Assembly (NCBI RefSeq): GCF_013184745.1
Contig: NZ_JAATVU010000008.1
Location: 1 to 64,000 of the forward strand
DNA: 64,000 bases
Origin: Mangrovicoccus sp. HB161399
GTDB lineage: Bacteria > Pseudomonadota > Alphaproteobacteria > Rhodobacterales > Rhodobacteraceae
Direction of reading: 5' to 3'
Program-made: the position numbers and the translations under genes
Notes under the pieces: model-generated
The model's input: only the letters and a program-made list of their open reading frames with translations
The model's database searches: none
What the model was told of the DNA's origin: nothing
Shown here: piece after piece, positions 8,805 to 17,955 of the stretch
How the letters are laid out: each line of letters opens with the position of its first letter
How positions within the stretch are numbered: the first letter of the stretch is position 1

Positions 8805-9287
8805 GCCAATCGCGGTTCTGCAAGCGGGACCGCATCCCCAAGCGGCAGTCCGGCATCCGGCTTGCCGGCCGGGCGCGGCGTGCCCGCAGCCGCCGGAGAG
8901 CCGGCAGCACGGCTCCGGCCCATGGCGGTCCTTCCGCAAAGCGCTCAGGATGACCCACGGCGAGGTCCCGGTGCACCGTCCGGCCAGCCGTTGCAGCCAC
9001 CGGGTTCCGGGAACAGCCTTTTTGACCACCCATCATGGACAATGAGGCCAGTCGGATGGCGCTGCGCAGAATCGTGCCCAGTGCAGGCCTTTCCTGTGCC
9101 CCGCCCGGGCCGGCCACCGGCTTGCCTGGATAGCCCGGACCAAACCAGGCGGGCGCCGGTTCGGCCCGGCCCGGGACGAAGCTATCAGATTTGCATGCCC
9201 CGCGGGGCGCGTTCCCCGAGCGCGGGCGGCTCGAGGACACCGCTGCTGCCGCCCGCCGCCCCCTTACCTGCCAGCAGCGGTCTTTAA
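8805..9287. other. about 480 bp without a recognisable gene
   Basis: Open frames here translate to low-complexity Arg/Pro/Gly/Ala sequence without domains. No RNA gene, repeat or clear terminator was recognised. The stretch ends in the marR promoter. Confidence 0.5.
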
Positions 9288-9320
9288 TTGGCACTGCCAA
9301 TGATTTGTTTGTACAATCAT
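9288..9320 (+). promoter_or_regulatory. marR promoter with two overlapping palindromes
   Basis: TTGGCA (9288-9293), 18 bases, then TACAAT (9312-9317) is a good sigma-70-type promoter. The -35 lies in the perfect palindrome TTGGCACTGCCAA (9288-9300) and the -10 in TTGTACAA (9309-9316). ATGATT (9300-9305) and AATCAT (9315-9320) form a third inverted pair. Such palindromes over the promoter are where a MarR repressor would bind to regulate its own operon. Transcription would begin at about the ATG itself. Confidence 0.65.
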
Positions 9321-9323
9321 CTC

Positions 9324-9794
9324 ATGCAGAGCGATTCATCTTCCCCGCGCGAGGCCTTCGGCTTCCGCTTCTCGACGACGGCCCGCAACTGGCGGCGCGC
9401 CGTCGACCAGCACCTGGCCGCAGAAGGCCTGACCGACACCTCCTGGACGCTGCTCATCCATCTCTCCGAAGGCGGCGACGGGATCTCCCAGACGGCGCTT
9501 GCCCAGCGGACGGGGGTGGACACCTCCTCGCTGGTGCGGCTGCTCGACGGGCTTGCCGCCTCGGGCTTCATCGAGCGCAGCATCGACCCGGCCGACCGCC
9601 GCGCGCGGCGCATCCACCTGACCGCGGAAGGACGGCACGAGATCGCCGCGATCCGGCGGCGGCTGGAGCCGATCGAGGCCCGGCTGACGGCGGATCTCGA
9701 CGACGCCGCGCTGGCGCAGCTGGTCGCGGCGCTGGAGCGGATCGGCACGCGCATCGACGAGGTTCTGGGGACCGGCACAGGGGACGGGAAATGA
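9324..9794 (+). CDS. MarR-family transcriptional regulator
   Basis: A 156-residue protein starting at ATG 9324; the frame extends to 9288, but that start lies inside the promoter. It carries the winged helix: ISQTALAQRTGVDTSSLVRLLDGLAASGFIERS is the recognition helix region, followed by the wing DPADRRARRIHLT, the MarR hallmark DxRxxR-like signature. It overlaps the FUSC gene by ATGA (9791-9794), so it most likely represses this exporter operon and responds to an exported aromatic or other toxic compound. Confidence 0.88.
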   Translation: MQSDSSSPREAFGFRFSTTARNWRRAVDQHLAAEGLTDTSWTLLIHLSEGGDGISQTALAQRTGVDTSSLVRLLDGLAASGFIERSIDPADRRARRIHLTAEGRHEIAAIRRRLEPIEARLTADLDDAALAQLVAALERIGTRIDEVLGTGTGDGK

Positions 9795-11662
9795 GGGCCG
9801 CTCTCGCACGGATGGGCTTCGACCTGCCCCGGCTGGCCTATGCCGGACGCACCGCAGTGGCGGCCTGCATCGCGCTTCTGCTGGCCTGGGCGGCCGGACT
9901 CGAACATCCGCAATGGGCGGCGATGACGGTCTGGGCGGCATCGCAGCCGCTGCGCGGGCAGCTGCTGGAGAAGAGCCTGTTCCGCGTTCTCGGCACCATC
10001 GCCGGGACCGGTGCGGGGATCGCGCTGGTGCTGGGGATGCAGATCCACCCGGCCCTGCTGGTCGGCGGGCTGGCGCTCTGGGTCGCGGGCTGCACCGCCG
10101 CGGGCAACCTCCTGCGCGGCTTCGCGGCCTACGGCACGGTGCTGGCCGGCTATACCGCGGCGATGGTTTCGCTGCTCGACACCACCCATCCCGACCGGGT
10201 GCTGCTGCTGGGCGCCGACCGCCTGGCGACCGTGCTGACCGGCGTCCTGGTCGCCGCGGCGTTGGGGCTGGCCTTTGCCCCGGCGGCGGACGGACGGGCG
10301 CAGCGGCGGCGGGCCGAGGAACTTCTGGCCGACCTTGCCGCCCATCTCGCGGCGGGGGGCCGGGACGCGGAGACCGAGCGCGACCTGCTGGCGCGGCTTG
10401 CCGCGCTGGACGAGACGCTCGACCCGCATGCCGCCGGGAAGCGGGAGGCGAAGGCCGGGGCGCGGGCCATCCGTGCGGCGATGATGGCCGGCATGGCACT
10501 GCTCTTCTGGCGCCACGGCAATGACGGCGCGCTGCCCGCGGAGGCGCTCGGCCGGGCCGCGGCATCCCTGCGCGCCGGCGATGCCGGGGGTGCTGCCGCA
10601 GCCCTGCGGGACGGCGCGGAGACGCTCCAGCCCGGCACGGAGCGACGCGCGCGGCTCGCAGCTTTCGGCCATGCGCTCGCTACGCTCGGCGGAGCGCCCG
10701 CGGAAGGCACCACCCGGAGCCGGCCGCCGGTGGTCCTGCACCGCGACTGGTCCGGCGCCCGCGAGGCCGGGCTGCGCGCAGGGGGATCGATCCTGCTCTT
10801 CGGCGCGATCTGGCAGGTCACGGGCTGGAGCTACGGCGGCTTCCTGCTGCTCGGCCTGTCGGTGATGCTCTCCCTGTTCTCCACCTTCGAGAACCCGGCG
10901 GGCATGATGCGCAACGTCTGGCGCGGCCAGGTTCTGGGCGTCTGCGGCGCGCTGGCCTGCCGCTGGCTGGCCTGGCCGCTGGCGGGCAGCGAGCTGGACA
11001 TGATCCTGCTGGTCCTGCCCTTCATCCTGATCGGCCCGCTTTTCGTCGGCCACCGCCGCACCGTCCTGGTCAGCTTCGACTACAACATGGTGATGCTGCT
11101 GCTCCTGCAGCCGCACTGGCCCTTGGAGGGCAGTTTCGCGGCCTCTCTCGGCGCGGGCTGCGCGGTGGTCGCCGCGCCCTTCGCGGCAATGGCAGCCTAT
11201 CGCTGGGTCTATCCGCCGACCATGCGGCGCCGGACCGGGGCGCTGCGGGCGGCAATGCTGCGCAACATCGCGGCGCTGGCGGCCGATGCCGGCGGGCCGG
11301 GCCATGCTGGCGTCTGGCGGGCGCGGCTCTATCACCGGGTGCTGCGGCTGATGGCGGCGGCGCGGTCCTCGCGCCCGGCCGAGCTGGCTGCGCTTGAGAC
11401 CGGCACCGCGCTGCTCGACCTGAACGAGGCGGTGATCCGCTGCCATGCCCTGTGCGACGATGGCGCGACGCCCGGCACGCTGCGCCGCGCGGCGGGACTG
11501 GCCCTCGCGCAGGCCTCCGCCTCCGGCACGGCCGGGGCCGCGCGGGCCTTCGCCGATCTCGGCCGCCAGCTGGGACGCGACGGCGGTCCCCTGATGGCGC
11601 GCGCGGCCGAGGCCGTCCGCTTCCTCGGAGAGGCGGAGGACAGCCCGCGGGCCGCAGGCTGA
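9791..11662 (+). CDS. FUSC-family inner-membrane exporter (AaeB/YccS-like)
   Basis: A 623-residue protein starting at ATG 9791, overlapping the marR stop. It has two hydrophobic blocks: about residues 15-165 (AVAACIALLLAWAAGL, VLGTIAGTGAGIALVLGM, LATVLTGVLVAAALGLAFA) and about 320-470 (GGSILLFGAIWQVTGW, MILLVLPFILIGPLFVG, FAASLGAGCAVVAAPF), with cytoplasmic domains after each. This is the duplicated layout of fusaric-acid-resistance/aromatic acid efflux proteins. No membrane-fusion or outer-membrane partner lies next to it. Substrate unknown. Confidence 0.85.
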   Translation: MRAALARMGFDLPRLAYAGRTAVAACIALLLAWAAGLEHPQWAAMTVWAASQPLRGQLLEKSLFRVLGTIAGTGAGIALVLGMQIHPALLVGGLALWVAGCTAAGNLLRGFAAYGTVLAGYTAAMVSLLDTTHPDRVLLLGADRLATVLTGVLVAAALGLAFAPAADGRAQRRRAEELLADLAAHLAAGGRDAETERDLLARLAALDETLDPHAAGKREAKAGARAIRAAMMAGMALLFWRHGNDGALPAEALGRAAASLRAGDAGGAAAALRDGAETLQPGTERRARLAAFGHALATLGGAPAEGTTRSRPPVVLHRDWSGAREAGLRAGGSILLFGAIWQVTGWSYGGFLLLGLSVMLSLFSTFENPAGMMRNVWRGQVLGVCGALACRWLAWPLAGSELDMILLVLPFILIGPLFVGHRRTVLVSFDYNMVMLLLLQPHWPLEGSFAASLGAGCAVVAAPFAAMAAYRWVYPPTMRRRTGALRAAMLRNIAALAADAGGPGHAGVWRARLYHRVLRLMAAARSSRPAELAALETGTALLDLNEAVIRCHALCDDGATPGTLRRAAGLALAQASASGTAGAARAFADLGRQLGRDGGPLMARAAEAVRFLGEAEDSPRAAG

Positions 11663-11771
11663 TCCCGGCCGCGCCGCCTGCCGGCCGCCGACGGAAACCG
11701 TCGCAGGCGGGCAGGCCCCGCTTGCGCTTCGACGCGCGCTGGCGGACCCTTCCCGGCGCTCGCTCCAAAAA

Positions 11772-11786
11772 CGAAAAGAATCGAAA
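11772..11786. promoter_or_regulatory. putative GlpR/DeoR-type operator upstream of glpD
   Basis: CGAAA occurs at 11772-11776 and 11782-11786, exactly 10 bp apart in an A-rich stretch. TTTCG-type direct repeats in helical phase are usual binding sites of DeoR-family repressors such as GlpR. No glpR lies next to the operon in this window. Confidence 0.45.
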
Positions 11787-11853
11787 GAAAACCGCTTGCG
11801 TTGCTGAGTGGTTTCAGCCAGCCTGTCAGCAAGCAGGCCTGGGGAGGATACCT

Positions 11854-13434
11854 GTGCACACCGGCGGAGAAAGCGAAACGGCCGATCTGTTCGTGATCGG
11901 CGGCGGCATCAACGGATGCGGCATTGCCCGCGACGCGGCAGGGCGGGGCATGAAAGTCGCGCTGGCGGAAATGAACGACCTGGCCTCGGCAACGTCCTCG
12001 GCCTCGACCAAGCTGTTCCACGGCGGGCTGCGCTATCTTGAGTTCTTCGAGTTCCGCCTCGTCCGCGAGGCCCTGATCGAGCGCGAGGTGCTCCTTCGCG
12101 CCATGCCGCATATCGCCTGGCCGATGCGCTTCGTGCTGCCCTACCACAGGGACATGCGCTTCGAGAGCCAGACGCCGACCTCGAAGCTGCTGTCGACCGT
12201 CATGCCCTGGATGAAGGGCCGCCGTCCGGCCTGGCTGATCCGCTTCGGCCTGTTCCTCTACGACCATCTCGGCGGGCGGAAGATACTGCCGGGCACGTCC
12301 ACGCTGGCGCTGAAGGGCACGCCGGAAGGCGCACCGCTGCAGGACAGGTTCGAGACCGCCTATGAATATTCCGACTGCTGGGTCCAGGATTCGCGGCTGG
12401 TCGCGCTGAACGCGCGCGATGCCGCCGACCGCGGCGCGCGCATCATGACGCGCACGCGCGTCGTTTCGGCGGAACGCCGCGACGGGCTGTGGGAGATCGT
12501 CACCGAGGAGGCCGGGACCGGCGCAACCGCCACGCACCGGGCCCGCATGCTGGTCAATGCCGCCGGTCCCTGGGTCGGCGACATCCTGAAGGGCACGATC
12601 CGGCTGAACACCTCCGAAGGCGTCCGGCTGGTGCGCGGCAGCCATATCGTCACCGAGCGGCTGGCGGAGCACGACAAGTGCTATTTCTTCCAGGGCGAGG
12701 ACGGGCGGATCATCTTCGCGATCCCCTACGAGACCGATTTCACGCTGATCGGCACCACGGACAAGGAGCATCGCGACCCGTCGGAGCGCCCGGTCTGCAC
12801 GCCGGAGGAACAGCGCTACCTGATCGACTTCGCCAACCGCTATTTCAAGCGCCAGCTGACCGATGCGGATGTCGTCTGGACCTATTCCGGGGTGCGGCCG
12901 CTCTACGATGACGGCGCCAAGAGCGCGACGGCGGCGACGCGGGACTACACGCTGAAGGTCGATGCCGCGGGCGGCGCGCCCGTGCTGAACGTCTTCGGCG
13001 GCAAGATCACCACCTATCGCCGCCTGGCCGAAAGCGCGCTGGAGAAGATCGGCCGACATGTCGGCCCGGTCGCACCGCCCTGGACCGCGGGCGCGCCTCT
13101 GCCGGGCGGCAATTTCCCGGTCGGCGGGGTTCCGGCGCTGGTTGCGGATCTGAGGGCGGCCCACGGCTTCCTGACCGACCGCTGGGCACTGCGGCTGGTG
13201 CGGGCTTACGGCACGGAGGCGGCGGCAATCCTCGGGAACGCGACGTCACCTGAAGATCTGGGCCGGGATTTCGGCGCGAGCTTGACGGAAGCCGAAGTCC
13301 GGTGGCTGATGAGGAAGGAATACGCGCGCACCGCCGAAGACGTGGCGTGGCGCCGCTCCAAGCTCGGGCTGCATCTGTCGGAGGACCAGATGCAGGCACT
13401 CGATGCCTGGATGCAGGAGGAGCGCGCCGCATAG
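11854..13434 (+). CDS. glpD: glycerol-3-phosphate dehydrogenase, FAD-dependent (aerobic)
   Basis: A 526-residue protein starting at GTG 11854, six bases after GGAGG (11843-11847). The N-terminal FAD motif is LFVIGGGINGCGIARDAAGRG, followed by SSASTKLFHGGLRYLE, the GlpD signature. The C-terminal part contains SGVRPLYDDG and the helical cap domain (AYGTEAAAIL...). It oxidises sn-glycerol 3-phosphate to dihydroxyacetone phosphate at the membrane, feeding electrons to quinone. It is the first gene of an eight-gene glycerol operon; in rhizobia the same order (glpDSTPQUV) is a known glycerol uptake operon. No glycerol kinase gene is in this operon. Confidence 0.93.
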   Translation: MHTGGESETADLFVIGGGINGCGIARDAAGRGMKVALAEMNDLASATSSASTKLFHGGLRYLEFFEFRLVREALIEREVLLRAMPHIAWPMRFVLPYHRDMRFESQTPTSKLLSTVMPWMKGRRPAWLIRFGLFLYDHLGGRKILPGTSTLALKGTPEGAPLQDRFETAYEYSDCWVQDSRLVALNARDAADRGARIMTRTRVVSAERRDGLWEIVTEEAGTGATATHRARMLVNAAGPWVGDILKGTIRLNTSEGVRLVRGSHIVTERLAEHDKCYFFQGEDGRIIFAIPYETDFTLIGTTDKEHRDPSERPVCTPEEQRYLIDFANRYFKRQLTDADVVWTYSGVRPLYDDGAKSATAATRDYTLKVDAAGGAPVLNVFGGKITTYRRLAESALEKIGRHVGPVAPPWTAGAPLPGGNFPVGGVPALVADLRAAHGFLTDRWALRLVRAYGTEAAAILGNATSPEDLGRDFGASLTEAEVRWLMRKEYARTAEDVAWRRSKLGLHLSEDQMQALDAWMQEERAA

Positions 13435-13462
13435 GAGGCGGCGCAGAAACGGGGGGAGACCT

Positions 13463-14551
13463 ATGACGCTCGAACTCAGGGGCGTGACCAGGGTCGTGGA
13501 AGGACAGGTACATGTCCACCCGACCGACCTGGTGCTGGAAAAGGGCACGATGAATGTCCTGCTCGGCCCGACCACATCGGGCAAGACGTCGCTGATGCGG
13601 CTGATGGCCGGGCTCGACGCGCCGAGCGCCGGACAGGTGATCTGGGAGGGCGCGGACGTCACCGGCAAGCGCGTGCAGGACCGCGGCGTCGCCATGGTCT
13701 ACCAGCAGTTCATCAACTACCCGTCGATGAGCGTCTACGACAACATCGCCTCGCCGATGCGGCTGCTCGGCCTGCCGAAGGACCAGATCGACGCCCGCGT
13801 GCGCGAGACAGCCGGGCTGATGAAGCTGGACGGCATGCTGGACCGGCGCCCGCTGGAACTGTCGGGCGGGCAGCAGCAGCGCTGCGCGCTGGCCCGCGCG
13901 CTGGTGAAGAATGCCGGGCTGGTGCTGCTCGACGAGCCGCTGGCCAATCTCGACTACAAGCTGCGCGAGGAGCTGCGGGTCGAGATCCCGCGCATCTTCG
14001 AGGCTTCGGGCAGCATCTTCGTCTATGCCACGACCGAACCCGAGGAGGCGCTGCTGCTGGGCGGCAACGTCGCGACGCTCTGGGAAGGGCGGATCACCCA
14101 GTTCGGCCCCACCCCGCAGGTCTACCGCCGTCCCGTCGACGCGACGACGGCGCGGGTCTTCTCCGATCCGCCGATGAACTTCCTGCCCATTTCGAAGCAG
14201 GGCAGCCGCCTCGCCTTCGGCGACGGCCAGGGCGCGGAGGCCAATGGCAGCCTCGCCGCCCTGCCCGACGGGCGCTACACCGCGGGCTTCCGGGCCAACC
14301 ACCTGGAGATCCTGCAGCATGCCCCCGACGCGCTGAACTTCACCGCCACGCTGACCGTCACCGAGCTGACCGGGTCGGAGACCTTCGTCCATCTCGACCA
14401 CCATGGCGAACGCTGGGTCGGGCTGGTCCATGGCGTGCACGACCTGCGGATCGGCGAGAGCCTGGGCGTCTGGCTCGATCCGCGGCATGTCTATGTTTTC
14501 GGCGAGGATGGCGGGCTGGTCGCGCCCGCCTCCTACGCCCTGGCCGCGTGA
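13463..14551 (+). CDS. glpS: glycerol ABC transporter ATP-binding protein GlpS
   Basis: A 362-residue MalK-type ATPase starting at ATG 13463 after a GGGGGGAGAC ribosome site. Walker A is GPTTSGKTS, the signature LSGGQ is intact at 133-137, and Walker B is LVLLDEP. The switch histidine is missing: where YVTHDQ is usual, the protein reads YATTEPEEA with Thr191 in the histidine place. The C-terminal TOBE-like domain carries GFRANHLEIL. Its partner GlpT has the opposite pattern, so the pair most likely forms a heterodimer with one competent ATP site. Confidence 0.9.
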   Translation: MTLELRGVTRVVEGQVHVHPTDLVLEKGTMNVLLGPTTSGKTSLMRLMAGLDAPSAGQVIWEGADVTGKRVQDRGVAMVYQQFINYPSMSVYDNIASPMRLLGLPKDQIDARVRETAGLMKLDGMLDRRPLELSGGQQQRCALARALVKNAGLVLLDEPLANLDYKLREELRVEIPRIFEASGSIFVYATTEPEEALLLGGNVATLWEGRITQFGPTPQVYRRPVDATTARVFSDPPMNFLPISKQGSRLAFGDGQGAEANGSLAALPDGRYTAGFRANHLEILQHAPDALNFTATLTVTELTGSETFVHLDHHGERWVGLVHGVHDLRIGESLGVWLDPRHVYVFGEDGGLVAPASYALAA

Positions 14552-14559
14552 GGGACCCC

Positions 14560-15633
<1,074 letters not shown>

Positions 15634-15681
15634 GCCGGAGCGAACGAGGTCCGGGGCGGGGAGGCTCCGGGGGAGGAAAAG

Positions 15682-16551
15682 ATGAACAAGACGCTGAACA
15701 ACAAGGCGTGGTTCCTGGTGCTGCCGGTGCTGGTCCTGGTCGCCTTCTCGGCGGTGATCCCGCTGATGACGGTGGTGAACTACTCGGTACAGGACACGTT
15801 CGGCAACAACCAGTTCTTCTGGGCCGGGCTCGAATGGTTCGAGGAGATGCTGCACGAGGACCGGATGTGGAACGCGCTGCAGCGGCAGCTGCTGTTCTCG
15901 GCCATCATCCTGGCGATCGAGGTGCCGCTGGGCGTGATCGTGGCGCTGAACATGCCGAAATCCGGCATCTGGTCCAGCTTCTGCCTGGTGGTGATGTCGC
16001 TGCCCCTGCTGATCCCGTGGAACGTGGTCGGGACGATCTGGCAGATCTTCGGCCGGGTCGACATCGGCCTGCTCGGCCACACGCTGGAGGCCATGGGCAT
16101 CGACTACAACTACACCCAGAACGTCGTGGACGCCTGGGTGACCATCATCGTGATGGATGTCTGGCACTGGACCTCGCTGGTGGCGCTGCTGGCCTTCGCC
16201 GGGCTGAAATCCATCCCCGACGCCTATTACCAGGCGGCGCGGATCGACCAGGCCAGCCGGTGGAAGGTGTTCCGCTACATCGAGCTGCCGAAGATGTCGG
16301 GCGTGCTGATGATCGCGGTGCTCCTGCGCTTCATGGACAGCTTCATGATCTATACCGAGCCCTTCGTGGTCACCGGCGGCGGGCCGGGCAACGCGACGAC
16401 GCTGCTGTCCATCGACCTGGTGAAGATGGCGCTGGGACAGTTCGACCTCGGCCCCGCGGCGGCGTTCTCGCTGATGTACTTCCTGGTGATCCTCGCGATC
16501 AGCTGGGTGTTCTACACGGTGATGACCAATCTCGACAAGAAGGGGATGTGA
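15682..16551 (+). CDS. glpP: glycerol ABC transporter permease GlpP
   Basis: A 289-residue MalF-type inner-membrane permease with six hydrophobic segments, starting with WFLVLPVLVLVAFSAVIPLM. The cytoplasmic coupling (EAA) loop reads AYYQAARIDQASRWKVFRYIELPKM. Start ATG 15682 follows GGGGGAGG. The gene lies 48 bp after glpT and 1 bp before glpQ, its partner permease. Confidence 0.92.
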   Translation: MNKTLNNKAWFLVLPVLVLVAFSAVIPLMTVVNYSVQDTFGNNQFFWAGLEWFEEMLHEDRMWNALQRQLLFSAIILAIEVPLGVIVALNMPKSGIWSSFCLVVMSLPLLIPWNVVGTIWQIFGRVDIGLLGHTLEAMGIDYNYTQNVVDAWVTIIVMDVWHWTSLVALLAFAGLKSIPDAYYQAARIDQASRWKVFRYIELPKMSGVLMIAVLLRFMDSFMIYTEPFVVTGGGPGNATTLLSIDLVKMALGQFDLGPAAAFSLMYFLVILAISWVFYTVMTNLDKKGM

Positions 16552-16552
16552 G

Positions 16553-17383
16553 ATGGCTGCTTCCGCCCCCCGCAGGCGCTCGGCGATCAATTCCCGCGCC
16601 TTGGTGATGACGCTCTACCTGCTGTTCCTGATGCTGCCGATCTACTGGCTGCTGACCATGAGCCTGAAGACCAATGCCGAGATCCTCGGCGACTTCACGC
16701 TCTGGCCGAAGCAGCTGACCTTCCAGAACTACGTGACGATCTTCACCGACCCGGCCTGGTACATGGGCTACGTCAACTCGCTGATCTACGTGGTGATGAA
16801 CACGGCGATCTCGCTGTCGGTGGCGCTGCCTGCGGCCTATGCCTTCTCGCGCTACAGCTTCATGGGCGACAAGCACCTGTTCTTCTGGCTGCTCACCAAC
16901 CGGATGGCGCCGCCGGCGGTCTTCGCCCTGCCCTTTTTCCAGCTCTACTCCTCGGTCGGGCTGTTCGACACCCATATTGCCGTGGCGCTGGCGCATTGCC
17001 TGTTCAACGTGCCGCTGGCGGTCTGGATCCTCGAGGGCTTCATGCGCGGCGTGCCGCGCGAGATCGACGAGACCGCCTATATCGACGGCTACGGCTTCGG
17101 CGCGTTCTTCGTGAAGATCTTCATGCCGCTGATCGCATCGGGCATCGGCGTCGCCGCCTTCTTCTGCTTCATGTTCTCCTGGGTGGAGCTGCTCCTGAGC
17201 CGCACCCTGACGACGGTCGACGCCAAGCCGATCGCGGCGATCATGACGCGGACGCAAGGAGCCAGCGGCATCGACTGGGGGCTGCTGGCCGCGGCGGGCA
17301 TCCTGACCATCCTGCCCGGCGCGCTGGTGATCTGGTTCGTCCGCAACTACATCGCCAAGGGCTTCGCCCTGGGGAGGGTGTGA
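16553..17383 (+). CDS. glpQ: glycerol ABC transporter permease GlpQ
   Basis: A 276-residue MalG-type permease. The first membrane segment is ALVMTLYLLFLMLPIYWLLTM. The EAA loop reads IDETAYIDGYGFGAFFVKIFMPL, with a Tyr-containing variant of the usual alanine-rich motif, and the C-terminus is FVRNYIAKGFALGRV. It starts one base after glpP and its stop overlaps the next ATG (TGATG), so glpP, glpQ and the next small gene are translationally coupled. It is not the glycerophosphodiester phosphodiesterase also called GlpQ. Confidence 0.92.
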   Translation: MAASAPRRRSAINSRALVMTLYLLFLMLPIYWLLTMSLKTNAEILGDFTLWPKQLTFQNYVTIFTDPAWYMGYVNSLIYVVMNTAISLSVALPAAYAFSRYSFMGDKHLFFWLLTNRMAPPAVFALPFFQLYSSVGLFDTHIAVALAHCLFNVPLAVWILEGFMRGVPREIDETAYIDGYGFGAFFVKIFMPLIASGIGVAAFFCFMFSWVELLLSRTLTTVDAKPIAAIMTRTQGASGIDWGLLAAAGILTILPGALVIWFVRNYIAKGFALGRV

Positions 17384-17607
17384 TGACCTCTGCCGACCGC
17401 ATCCCCATCGAGGCTGCGCTGGAGGTCCGCCCGCCGGGCGAATTCCGCCTGCCCGAGCTGCTCTCCGACTGGGACGGAAGGCCCATCGGCGAGAAGGTCC
17501 GGCTCGGAAACGCCTTCCTGCGCGAGGTGCGCAAGGGCGCCTTCGCGGGCATCCGCGATGCCGGCCGCAAGGCCGCAAGCGGCCATCTCTACTGCAAGGA
17601 GTCCTGA
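17383..17607 (+). CDS. small cytoplasmic protein, DUF1413-like, inside the glycerol operon
   Basis: A 74-residue protein starting at ATG 17383, coupled to the glpQ stop. The core FRLPELLSDWDGRPIGEKV, then RLGNAFLREVRKGAFAGI and a final LYCKES, resembles in pattern the small DUF1413 domain, as I recall that family. There is no membrane segment or signal. It sits between glpQ and glpU, a place where the described rhizobial operon has no gene, so it may be an accessory or regulatory protein of the glycerol system. Function unknown. Confidence 0.65.
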   Translation: MTSADRIPIEAALEVRPPGEFRLPELLSDWDGRPIGEKVRLGNAFLREVRKGAFAGIRDAGRKAASGHLYCKES

Positions 17608-17608
17608 C

Positions 17609-17884
17609 ATGGCGTGGATGGCATGGACCTGGCCGACGGCGATCTTCTTCATGGTCATCGCGGCGCTTCTGGCGCTCTTCACGGTGCTCGCCGTCAAGTT
17701 CCCCGAGACCCCGCGCAGGGGCATCCTGCAGATCGAGACCACGCGGGGCGACCGTCTCTTCATCACTCTGCTGGGCTCGGCCTTCATCAATCTCGCCTGG
17801 CTCGGGATCATGGGGCCGGACAGCCAGCCCTGGGCGATGGCCGTCTGCCTAGCCTATGCCGCGGCGGTCTTCCGCTGGGTCTGA
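17609..17884 (+). CDS. glpU: small membrane protein of the glycerol transporter, GlpU (DUF2160)
   Basis: A 91-residue protein starting at ATG 17609 with AAGGAG at 17597-17602. It has two or three hydrophobic helices: WPTAIFFMVIAALLALFTVLAV, FITLLGSAFINLAWLGIM and AVCLAYAAAVFRWV. This is the size, topology and operon position of GlpU, a small protein of the rhizobial glycerol operon whose exact role is unclear. Confidence 0.85.
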   Translation: MAWMAWTWPTAIFFMVIAALLALFTVLAVKFPETPRRGILQIETTRGDRLFITLLGSAFINLAWLGIMGPDSQPWAMAVCLAYAAAVFRWV

Positions 17885-17955
17885 AACCGGGCGGAAAGCC
17901 CAGGCAGCAAGAACAACCAAGAACAACGACGACAAGTTCGAAAGGGAGGAAACTT

